Below, piece after piece: positions 34,196-42,211 of a stretch of 64,000 bases of DNA. The stretch's first letter is position 1; each line of letters opens with the position of its first letter. The notes under the pieces are model-generated. The model had not been told where the DNA came from, did no database searches, and saw only the letters and a list, made by a program, of their open reading frames with translations. The translations under genes were made by a program, and so were the position numbers. The stretch comes from Verrucomicrobiota bacterium (GTDB lineage Bacteria; Verrucomicrobiota; Verrucomicrobiia; Opitutales; Opitutaceae), in NCBI GenBank assembly GCA_023428905.1, contig JAEYWP010000024.1, positions 124,001-188,000 of the forward strand. The letters run 5' to 3'.

Positions 34196-35566
34196 TCAGC
34201 CCCGGGCCACGGCTTCGAGGATCTTTTCCGAGGCGACCATGCCCTTCTTCATCACGTCGAGGTTGAAGCTCTCGTTCGGGGCGTGGAGGTTGTCCTCCGG
34301 CAGGAAGAGCCCGAAGAGAACCGAATCCAGCCCGAGCACGCGCTTGATGTCGGCGATGATCGGCACGCTCCCGCCCTCACGCAGGTAAAGCGGGGCGCGG
34401 CCGAAAACCTCGGCAATCGTGCGGTCCGCCGCGCGGAAGGCGCGCGCCAGGGCAGGCGACTGGTCCTTCGGCGTGTTGGATCGGTCGGGCGGCACCACCA
34501 CGTAGGGCGTCCCCTCGTGCTGGTCGACGATCTCAAAACGGACATCCTTCGGCATGCGCTCGCGGACGGTGCGGTAGAGCAGCTCGCGGATCTTCGCGGG
34601 GTTCTGGTTGGGCACGAGGCGGCAGCTGATCTTTACGAACGCCTCGCTGGGAATGACGGTCTTGGTCCCCTCCCCCTGGTACCCGCCGCCGATCCCGTTG
34701 AACTCGAGGGTCGGGAGGAAACGCACCGCCTCAAACGGCGTGTAGCCGGGGGGCGTATGGAAATCAGGGATACCGAGAAAACGCTGGTATTCCTCGCGGC
34801 TCTGGCCGAGGCGGGCGAGCTGCTCGCGCTCCCAGGGCTCAACCTCCAGGACATCGTCGTAAAAGCCGGGCACGTTGACCCGCCCGTCAGCGGTGTGGAG
34901 CGACGCGCAAAGCTCGGTGATCGCCTGGATGGGATTGCGAAAGACACCGCCGTGCATGCCGGAATGGACGTCGGATTTTGCAGTCCTGGCGACCACGTCG
35001 AACAGCACCAGGCCACGAAGGCCGCAGGTGATCACGATCTGGTCCTCGCGCGGACTGCCGGTGTCGGAGAGGTAAACAAAGTCCGCCTTCAGGCGGTCGC
35101 GGTACTGCTCGATAAAGGGCAGGAAACTCGGACTGCCCATCTCCTCCTCGCCCTCGATCAGGAAGGTGATGCGCAGTGGCAGGTTGGGCTGCCGTTCGAG
35201 CAGCCGCGCCACTGCCGCGATATGGGTCATCAGCGGCCCCTTGTTGTCGGCCGCGCCGCGTCCGTAGATCCGGTTGCCGCGCACCTCGGGTTCGAAGGCG
35301 GGCGACGTCCACAGGTTGAGGGGGTCGGCCGGCTGGACGTCGTAGTGCCCGTATATCATGACGTGCGGCCACGAGGCGTCACCGCCGCGGTGGGCGAGCA
35401 CGATCGGATGCAGCTTCGTCGGGATGATCTCCACGCTGAAGCCGATCGACGTGAGCAGGCCCGCCACAAATTCGCGAGCGCCGCGCATCCCGTCCTTGTA
35501 GGCGGGATCCGCGGAAATGCTGGGAAAACGAACGAATTCCTTGAGCTTCTCTACCGGATCAAACAT
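34196..35566 (-). CDS. M20 family metallopeptidase (dipeptidase-type)
   Basis: The protein has 456 residues from ATG 35566. The metal site of the M20 family is complete: IYGHYDVQPADPL (His and Asp), GRGAADNKGPLMTH (bridging Asp), EGEEEMGSPSFL (catalytic Glu-Glu pair). The dimerisation lid domain (about 185-300) is present, and ESFNLDVMKKGM near the end holds the last metal-binding segment. Related enzymes cut dipeptides or acyl-amino acids in the cytoplasm. Third gene of the probable purH-M48-M20 operon, 37 bp after the M48 gene. Confidence 0.92.
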   Translation of the reverse strand: MFDPVEKLKEFVRFPSISADPAYKDGMRGAREFVAGLLTSIGFSVEIIPTKLHPIVLAHRGGDASWPHVMIYGHYDVQPADPLNLWTSPAFEPEVRGNRIYGRGAADNKGPLMTHIAAVARLLERQPNLPLRITFLIEGEEEMGSPSFLPFIEQYRDRLKADFVYLSDTGSPREDQIVITCGLRGLVLFDVVARTAKSDVHSGMHGGVFRNPIQAITELCASLHTADGRVNVPGFYDDVLEVEPWEREQLARLGQSREEYQRFLGIPDFHTPPGYTPFEAVRFLPTLEFNGIGGGYQGEGTKTVIPSEAFVKISCRLVPNQNPAKIRELLYRTVRERMPKDVRFEIVDQHEGTPYVVVPPDRSNTPKDQSPALARAFRAADRTIAEVFGRAPLYLREGGSVPIIADIKRVLGLDSVLFGLFLPEDNLHAPNESFNLDVMKKGMVASEKILEAVARG

Positions 35567-35603
35567 CCGGCCAAAGTGCCCCAGGAACGCGGTTGGCGCT
35601 AGT

Positions 35604-36386
35604 CTATTCGAAGCGTCGGCGCGACTGCTCGTACAGCGCCATGTATTCCGGTGCGAGGCGCTGCAGGTTGGCGATGCGCTCGGCGCTCGGAGGATGGGTC
35701 GAAAGCCACTTCGGCGGCTCCTTGCCCTGGTTCTTCGCGGCCATTTTCTGCCAGAAGGTGACGGCCGCGCGGGGATCGTAACCCGCCCCCGCGGCAAAGC
35801 GCAGCCCAATGGAATCGGCCTCCGTCTCGTGTGAACGGGAATACGCCAGGATGGTGCCCGTCGCCCCGAGGCCGTACCCGGCCAGGATGACATCGCGGTA
35901 TTTGTTGTCATCCAGCGCCACCGCGCCCACCGCACCGACCAGACCCGCCGCCATCTGCTGCGAGACACGTTCACCGCCGTGGCGCGAGGTGACATGCGCG
36001 ATCTCGTGGCCGACCACGCAGGCAACTTCATCGTCGCTCGAGGCGAGCTTCAAAAGTCCGGTGTACACCCCGACCTTTCCACCGGGGAGCGCAAACGCGT
36101 TCACCTGGTCGGACTCAAAGACGACAAACTCCCATTGTGCATTCGGCAGCTCCCGGCCCACGGCGGCAGCGATGCGGCGCCCAAGCCGCTCCACCTGTGC
36201 ATTGTAGGCGGGGTCCTTGGATACCCGCTCCTGCTCCTTTACCTGGGCAAACGAGGCCAGACCCATCTCCATCTCCTGCTGTGGCGAAACCAGCATGATC
36301 TGGCGGCGGCCGGTCTCGGGCACGACGGCGCAGCCCAGGAGAAAGGAAAAGGCCGCGAGAGTACTCAGACGCGTGAGGTGTTTCAT
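35604..36386 (-). CDS. M48 family metalloprotease lipoprotein
   Basis: The protein has 260 residues from ATG 36386. A lipobox (FLLGC) ends the signal segment. The M48 zinc site is VVGHEIAHVTSRHGG with a downstream Glu (ETEADSIGL). The sequence NAFALPGGKVGVYTGLL is the typical lead-in. Relatives (LoiP/YcaL, BepA-like) act in the periplasm on outer-membrane proteins or their assembly. No TPR domain is attached. It sits between purH and the M20 peptidase gene. Confidence 0.92.
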   Translation of the reverse strand: MKHLTRLSTLAAFSFLLGCAVVPETGRRQIMLVSPQQEMEMGLASFAQVKEQERVSKDPAYNAQVERLGRRIAAAVGRELPNAQWEFVVFESDQVNAFALPGGKVGVYTGLLKLASSDDEVACVVGHEIAHVTSRHGGERVSQQMAAGLVGAVGAVALDDNKYRDVILAGYGLGATGTILAYSRSHETEADSIGLRFAAGAGYDPRAAVTFWQKMAAKNQGKEPPKWLSTHPPSAERIANLQRLAPEYMALYEQSRRRFE

Positions 36387-36483
36387 CGTTGGGGAGTGAC
36401 GTGGTGGGCGGATGGACTGATAGCCGGCCGAAAAGTTCGCCACTGACGGCGGGCAGTGGCGAAACGCGCTGAAGGGAAGTGCC

Positions 36484-38031
36484 TCAGTGTTTGAAGTGGC
36501 GGATACCGGTGAAGACCATGGCCAGCCCGCGTTCATCCGCGGCCTTGATCACTTCTTCGTCCCGCACCGAGCCTCCCGGCTGGATGGCGGCGGTTGCGCC
36601 CGCTTCGGCCGCGGCGATCAGGCCGTCGGCAAAGGGAAAAAGCGCTTCGGACACCACCACGCTCCCCTTCAGGTCCAGCTTGGCCTCGCCTGCCTTCCAG
36701 ACCGCAATGCGGGAACTGTCGACCCGGGCCATCTGGCCGGCGCCCACGCCGAGCGTCTGTTCGCCTCGGCAGTAGACAATCGCGTTCGACTTCACGTGCT
36801 TGCACACGCGCCAGCCGAACATCATCCCCGCCCATTCCTCGGCCGTGGGCTGCCGTTTGGTCACCACCTTGAAGTCCGTGGTGTTGCCGAGGACTTTGTT
36901 GCGATCCTGGACCAGGAGGCCGCCCACCACCGAACGCACATCCAGCAGCGAATCCGCGCCCACACCCTGACGCGCGATCATCAGCCGCAGGTTCTTCTTT
37001 TTCGCAAAGATGGCCAGGGCCTCGTCGCTGAAACGCGGCGCGATGATGACTTCTGTGAAGATCTCGCTGATGATCCGCGCCAGCCCGCCCTCCAGCGTGC
37101 GATTGACAACGATGATCCCGCCAAAGGGCGCCTGGCGGTCGGTGGCGAAGGCGTGTTCCCACGCCACATCGAGTGTATCCGCGCTGGCCACACCACACGG
37201 GTTGGTGTGCTTCAGGATCGCGACGGTGGGTTTCTCAAATTCGCCAATCAGGTACGTGGCCGACGTGATATCCAGGATGTTGTTATAGCTGAGTTCCTTT
37301 CCCTGCAGCTGCTGGAAATGCTCGTGGAAGGTGCCGTACAGGGCGGCCTGCTGATGCGGATTCTCCCCATAGCGGAGCGACTGCGCCTTTTTATAGGTCA
37401 GCGTGAGGCTTTCGGGAAAACCGGAGAGAGCGCCCAAGTCCGGCTCCGCCGCCTGGCTCTCCAGATAGGCGGCGATCGCGGCGTCGTAGGTCGCGGTGCG
37501 CTGGAAAACCTTCAGGGCGAGGCGGCGGCGCAGAGCCGCGAGGGAAGCCGGGGTGTCCATCGCCGCCACCACCGCGTCGTAGTCCGACGGATCACACACC
37601 ACCGTGACGTCGCCGTGGTTTTTGGCCGCGCTGCGCAGCATCGAGGGACCGCCGATGTCGATGTTCTCGATAGCCTCCTCAAAATGCCCCCCGGGCTTCG
37701 ATACGGTCTGCTCAAATGGATACAGGTTGACCACCACCAGGTCGATCATCGCGATCCCGTTGGCCTCCGCCTGGGCGAGGTGGTCGGGTTTGTCCCGGCG
37801 GCAGAGGAGACCTCCGTGGATCTTGGGGTGCAGGGTCTTCACCCGTCCCTCCATGATCTCAGGGAAACCGGTGTGCTGGCTCACCTCGGTGACGGGAAGC
37901 CCTTTCTCGGCCAGAAGCTTGGCGGTGCCGCCGGTCGAGAGCAGGCGGTAGCCGAAACGGCGGACCAGCGCCGTGGCAAACTCCACGATGCCGCGTTTGT
38001 CGCTGACGGAGAGGAGGGCGAGCTTTTCCAT
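36484..38031 (-). CDS. purH: Bifunctional AICAR formyltransferase / IMP cyclohydrolase
   Basis: Last two steps of IMP synthesis. The protein has 515 residues from ATG 38031. The N-terminal cyclohydrolase/MGS-like domain shows LLSVSDKRGIVEFA, LSTGGTAKLL and GRVKTLHPKIHGGLL. The C-terminal transformylase shows SLRYGENPHQQAALYG, LKHTNPCGVASADTL and CKHVKSNAIVYCR. Probably the first gene of an operon with the two peptidase genes (98-bp gap). It is divergent from the creatininase-type gene across about 107 bp. Confidence 0.96.
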   Translation of the reverse strand: MEKLALLSVSDKRGIVEFATALVRRFGYRLLSTGGTAKLLAEKGLPVTEVSQHTGFPEIMEGRVKTLHPKIHGGLLCRRDKPDHLAQAEANGIAMIDLVVVNLYPFEQTVSKPGGHFEEAIENIDIGGPSMLRSAAKNHGDVTVVCDPSDYDAVVAAMDTPASLAALRRRLALKVFQRTATYDAAIAAYLESQAAEPDLGALSGFPESLTLTYKKAQSLRYGENPHQQAALYGTFHEHFQQLQGKELSYNNILDITSATYLIGEFEKPTVAILKHTNPCGVASADTLDVAWEHAFATDRQAPFGGIIVVNRTLEGGLARIISEIFTEVIIAPRFSDEALAIFAKKKNLRLMIARQGVGADSLLDVRSVVGGLLVQDRNKVLGNTTDFKVVTKRQPTAEEWAGMMFGWRVCKHVKSNAIVYCRGEQTLGVGAGQMARVDSSRIAVWKAGEAKLDLKGSVVVSEALFPFADGLIAAAEAGATAAIQPGGSVRDEEVIKAADERGLAMVFTGIRHFKH

Positions 38032-38138
38032 AAAACGGCGTTTGTGCGGGGCCTGAAAATCACTGGCAAGGCTGGAGTCGCGTCGGCTCCCCACTTCGCG
38101 CTTCATCCGCCCCGGGTTTTCCGCTGTCGTGGAGGGCA

Positions 38139-39689
38139 ATGAGCATGACCTGGCTTGCCGACGTGGATCCCGAGACGTTCTGGGCGCACCATGCCTGGAC
38201 CGATTTTGGTCCGGCGAAGATCGACGACCACGCCGTCGCCGTGCTGCCGATCTACGGTTTCAGCGACCACGGGCTCGGCCTTCCCCTCGACGCGGAGGAA
38301 TCCCTCGGCGGCAGTGTCCTGAAACGGGCGGTGCTCCAGACCCGCAGGGCGGCCCACGTGCGCGTGCTGCCGCCCCTGCGCTTCTGCCTGACGCCTTACC
38401 CGAGCGGCGTCTTCGGGGTCGACTACGACACCGCGCATGCCCTCGTCTCCGAGATCTCGCATGGCGTGCGAGCAGCGGGTTACCAGAAACTCGCGTTTTA
38501 TGTCACGAGCCCCTGGAACGTGGAATTTATCGACACGGTGTCGCGCGACGTTCGCGCCGGCGAGGGGCTGCAGACCTTTGTGGTGAACTTCAATCGCCTC
38601 GGACTCAGCTTCCATCCGGCGGCGGCAGAGCGCGCCCTTACCCAGTCCGCGGCCGCACGCCGCCTCGGCTTCACCCCGCGACCGGTGGCGCGCAACGCTC
38701 CGTTCAACGATCTCGGGCTGCGGCCCGGCGACTTCCGCGAGTTACCCGCGCTTGCCATCGGCCCCCCGGTGGACGGCGGCCAGGCGGCTCGACTTGCTGG
38801 CGACCGCCTCGCCGACATCCTTCTGGAGGCGGCGGCCCGCCCTCCCCTCCACGGCGGAATGCGTCGCAATGGCCTGGTCGCCACCCGCCTTGAGGAAGAC
38901 CTCGACACCGACGGACCCGCCTTCCCGGACGGCCTTCGGTCCCGCTACCTGGGGGCACTTTCGCGCGAGGAATGGGATAAGTTGCCCGGGCGCGGCGAGG
39001 CCTGGGTCCTGCTCCCGACAGGCTCAATCGAACAGCATGGGCCGCACCTTCCCGTCGGGGTCGACGCCATTCTCGCCCAGGGCTGGGTGACGCAAGTGAT
39101 GGGCTTGTTTCCCGCAGGCGCCCGGGTGGTGGTCGCCCCACCGATCACCTATGGGAAAAGCAACGAGCACGGGAGTTTCCCGGGGACCCTGTCGATCAGC
39201 GGCGGAACCCTCCGGCGATTGCTCCTTGCGATGGTCACCCAGCTGAAGGCGGCGGGCTTCCGCAAATTCGCCCTCCTCAACACCCACGGCGGCAACAGCG
39301 CCGTCCTCGTCACGGTGGCGCGCGAACTCCAGGGAAGCCTGGGCGTCCGGATCGGCCTGCTCGGAAAACCCTTCAAGCCCGAACTGTCGGAGCAGGAAAC
39401 GGAATTCGGTTTCCACGCCGGGGAGTGGGAAACCTCCCTCATGCTCGCGCTCGCTCCCGGGCTGGTGGCGATGGACCGCGCCGTCACCGAGTATCCGGGA
39501 CGCCGTGACGACGGAGCCTGTATCCGCCTGAATGATTCAGCGGCTTACCTCTCCTGGCTGACCAGTGACATCTCTGAATCCGGAGTGATGGGCGACGCCC
39601 GCGCCGCCACGTCGGAGAAGGGTCGCCGCTGGCTCGAAGAGGGAGCCGCCGCCCTGGCCAGGAAGCTCTCCGGCCTGGACGGCGTGTGA
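38139..39689 (+). CDS. Tandem creatininase-family protein
   Basis: The 516-residue protein is about twice the length of a creatinine amidohydrolase. The C-terminal half (about 265-516) has the full metal site: PTGSIEQHGPHLPVGVDA, NTHGGNSAVLV and FHAGEWETSL. The N-terminal half (1-250) looks like a worn copy: LPIYGFSDHGLGLPLDAEE lacks the metal Glu and the second His, and FYVTSPWNVEF replaces the THGGN loop. Active family members include creatininase and formylaminopyrimidine and mycofactocin-type amidases. Substrate unknown. Probably a monofunctional enzyme with an N-terminal structural or binding domain. Start ATG 38139; overlaps no other gene. Confidence 0.82.
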   Translation: MSMTWLADVDPETFWAHHAWTDFGPAKIDDHAVAVLPIYGFSDHGLGLPLDAEESLGGSVLKRAVLQTRRAAHVRVLPPLRFCLTPYPSGVFGVDYDTAHALVSEISHGVRAAGYQKLAFYVTSPWNVEFIDTVSRDVRAGEGLQTFVVNFNRLGLSFHPAAAERALTQSAAARRLGFTPRPVARNAPFNDLGLRPGDFRELPALAIGPPVDGGQAARLAGDRLADILLEAAARPPLHGGMRRNGLVATRLEEDLDTDGPAFPDGLRSRYLGALSREEWDKLPGRGEAWVLLPTGSIEQHGPHLPVGVDAILAQGWVTQVMGLFPAGARVVVAPPITYGKSNEHGSFPGTLSISGGTLRRLLLAMVTQLKAAGFRKFALLNTHGGNSAVLVTVARELQGSLGVRIGLLGKPFKPELSEQETEFGFHAGEWETSLMLALAPGLVAMDRAVTEYPGRRDDGACIRLNDSAAYLSWLTSDISESGVMGDARAATSEKGRRWLEEGAAALARKLSGLDGV

Positions 39690-39703
39690 TCCCTTCGGGA
39701 TTC

Positions 39704-39848
39704 GTGCTGTCAGATTCCTGATTTCCGGGGGCGCGACGGCCGCGGGTGTCACAAACCGTCAGCGCCTCCTTGACGCGCGTTCTGAGTCACGGCCTTTCGC
39801 GCCGCTCCGACAAACCAGAAATCCCAGATCAAGAACCCAGAATAGCAC
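39704..39848. repeat. Degenerate inverted repeat with roughly seven-base periodicity
   Basis: The left arm (39704-39726, GTGCT then CAGATTC and CTGATTT) and the right arm (39814-39848, ending AGCAC, with AGA-containing units spaced 6-9 bases) are partial inverted copies around a core of about 90 bp. It resembles a decayed version of the array before typA. The evidence is weak. It fills the convergent gap between the creatininase and glgB genes. Confidence 0.35.
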
Positions 39849-42062
39849 TCAGCTTCCACTCGTCCACCGCAGCACCGTGGTGGTGTAGGGAGGCAGATTC
39901 AGACTGATGCTCTGCGCGTGGCCATCATGCGGGATGTCCTCCGACATGCGGCCGCCGTCGTTTCCGAGGCCGCTGCCGCCGTAATATTCGCTGTTGGTGT
40001 TGATCAGCTCCTTCCAGAAGCCGCGGCGCGGGACACCAATCCGGTAGCCGCTGCGGACCACCGGGGTGAAATGGCCGACCACCGCAATCAGCGTTTTTTC
40101 CTCAGCGTCCACCCGCAGGAAGGAAATCACGCTCGCATCCGCGTCGTGGCAGGCGATCCAGCGGAAGCCCTGGGGGTTGAGGTCATTGCTGCTGAGGACC
40201 GGCTCGTTGCGGTAGAGGTGGTTCAGGTCCCGGACCAGGAGCCGAACCCCCTCGTGATCGATGTACTGGCGAAGATGCCAATCGAGGCTGGCGGCATGGT
40301 TCCACTCGCGCGACTGGGCAAATTCGCAGCCCATGAAGAGCAGTTTCTTGCCGGGCCACGTCCACATGTGCGCGTAGAGCGCACGCAGGTTGGCAGCCTT
40401 CTCCGGGATATGCCAGGCACCCATCTTGTAGAGCATCGATGCCTTCCCGTGCGTGACTTCGTCATGGGAGAAGACGGTGATGAAGTTCTCCGCAAACTGG
40501 TACAGCATGCCGAAGGTGAGGTCGTTGTGGTGCCACTTGCGATGGATCGCCTCCTTCTGAAAGTAGCGGAGGGTGTCGTTCATCCAGCCCATGTTCCACT
40601 TGTAGTCGAACTCCAGGCCTCCGTCCTTGGCCGGGCGGCTCACGCCCGGGAACGAGGTCGACTCCTCGGCGATCATCACGCAGCCGGGGAAATACTGGTG
40701 CACCAGCTGGTTGGTGCTGCGCATGAACTCGATCGCCTCGAGATTTTCGCGGCCGCCAAACTTGTTTGGGATCCACTCCCCCGCCTTTCGCGAGTAGTCG
40801 AGGTAGAGCATCGACGCCACCGCGTCCACCCGCAGCCCGTCGATGTGGTATCGGTCCATCCATGACAGGGCGTTGCCGACGAGAAAGCAGCGGACCTCGT
40901 TGCGACCGTAGTTAAAGATGAGGGTGCCCCAATCCATGTGCGCCCCCTGGCGCGGATCGGCATGTTCGTAGAGGTGGGTGCCGTCGAACTCCGCCAGGGC
41001 AAAGGCGTCACGGGGGAAGTGGCCGGGCACCCAGTCGAGGATCACCCCGATCCCGCGCTGGTGCAGGTGGTCGACGAAAAACTTGAAGTCGTCCGGGGTG
41101 CCAAAACGCTGGGTGGGGGCGAAGTATCCGGTCACTTGATATCCCCAGGACCCGTCGAAGGGGTGCTCCGCCACCGGCATCAGTTCGACATGGGTGAAAC
41201 CCATCTCGACGACATAGTCGGCGAGGAGGGGCGCGAGTTCGCGATAGGAGAAGAGCTGGTCGGCCTCCTCAACCTTGAGCCGCCACGACCCGAGATGAAC
41301 CTCGTAGATCGACATCGGGACATCGAGGCGCCCGGCGCCAGCCACCCGTCGCCCCACCCACTCCTGGTCATTCCACGCGTAGCGATTGGGGTTATACACG
41401 ATCGAGGCATTCCCCGGAGGGCCCTCGAAGTACGTGCCGTACGGGTCGGTCTTCGTCCGCAGGTGTCCCTGTTTGTCGTAGATCTCGTACTTGTAGAGCT
41501 CACCCTCCGCCAGGCCGGGGATGAAAACCTCCCAAACCCCGGAGGCGCCGAGTGGGCGCATGGTGTGATAGCGACCATCCCATTGGTTGAAATTCCCCAC
41601 CACCGAGACGCGGGCGGCGTTGGGCGCCCAGACCGCGAACGAGACGCCGGGCACCTCGTCGATCACCCGCACATGGGCGCCGAGTTTCTCATACACGCGG
41701 TGATCATTGCCCTCGTTGAAAAGATGCAGGTCGAGGTCTCCGAGCGTGGGAAGAAAACAGTACGGATCGAAAAACTGCCGGATCTCGCCGTTGTGCTGAG
41801 TCGCGCGGAGCTGATAACGAAACGGGGCGGGGCGTTTGGCGATAAACCCCTCGAAAAAACCCTCCGAGGCGAGGAGCTCCATCGGAAAGACCTCCTGGGT
41901 GGCGAGGTCCACCACTTCGCACTTGGCCACCTGACGGAGGAACGCGCGCACCACCACGCCCTGCGCCCTCCCCTGTTTGGCGGGGTGCATGCCGAGCGCG
42001 GCGTGCGGGTGGCCGTGTTTGGCGGAGAGAAAGAGGGCGAGGTCGTCTTTGGAGAGAATCAC
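39849..42062 (-). CDS. glgB: 1,4-alpha-glucan branching enzyme
   Basis: Adds alpha-1,6 branches to glycogen. From the GTG at 42062 the protein has 737 residues, a normal GlgB length; upstream codons to 42182 are in frame but not family-like. Domain order: N1 region, CBM48 (VSFAVWAPNAARVSVVGNFN), GH13 barrel with MDRYHIDGLRVDAVASMLYL (nucleophile Asp), CVMIAEESTSFPGVSRP (acid Glu) and FSHDEVTHGK, then the C-terminal beta domain. No glgA or glgC is nearby. It complements malQ at 3 kb. Confidence 0.94.
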   Translation of the reverse strand: MILSKDDLALFLSAKHGHPHAALGMHPAKQGRAQGVVVRAFLRQVAKCEVVDLATQEVFPMELLASEGFFEGFIAKRPAPFRYQLRATQHNGEIRQFFDPYCFLPTLGDLDLHLFNEGNDHRVYEKLGAHVRVIDEVPGVSFAVWAPNAARVSVVGNFNQWDGRYHTMRPLGASGVWEVFIPGLAEGELYKYEIYDKQGHLRTKTDPYGTYFEGPPGNASIVYNPNRYAWNDQEWVGRRVAGAGRLDVPMSIYEVHLGSWRLKVEEADQLFSYRELAPLLADYVVEMGFTHVELMPVAEHPFDGSWGYQVTGYFAPTQRFGTPDDFKFFVDHLHQRGIGVILDWVPGHFPRDAFALAEFDGTHLYEHADPRQGAHMDWGTLIFNYGRNEVRCFLVGNALSWMDRYHIDGLRVDAVASMLYLDYSRKAGEWIPNKFGGRENLEAIEFMRSTNQLVHQYFPGCVMIAEESTSFPGVSRPAKDGGLEFDYKWNMGWMNDTLRYFQKEAIHRKWHHNDLTFGMLYQFAENFITVFSHDEVTHGKASMLYKMGAWHIPEKAANLRALYAHMWTWPGKKLLFMGCEFAQSREWNHAASLDWHLRQYIDHEGVRLLVRDLNHLYRNEPVLSSNDLNPQGFRWIACHDADASVISFLRVDAEEKTLIAVVGHFTPVVRSGYRIGVPRRGFWKELINTNSEYYGGSGLGNDGGRMSEDIPHDGHAQSISLNLPPYTTTVLRWTSGS

Positions 42063-42211
42063 GGCGTACTTGGGTTTGCGCGTAACATGCGCTGGCAGAA
42101 CAGAATCGTCTAGCCCACACTTCGACAAACCTCGAGACGCCAAGCCCCACGGATGGCGCATTGGGGCAACCTCCCGTCGCACTCCTGGGGAAAAGCTGCC
42201 GGGCTGCCGGC

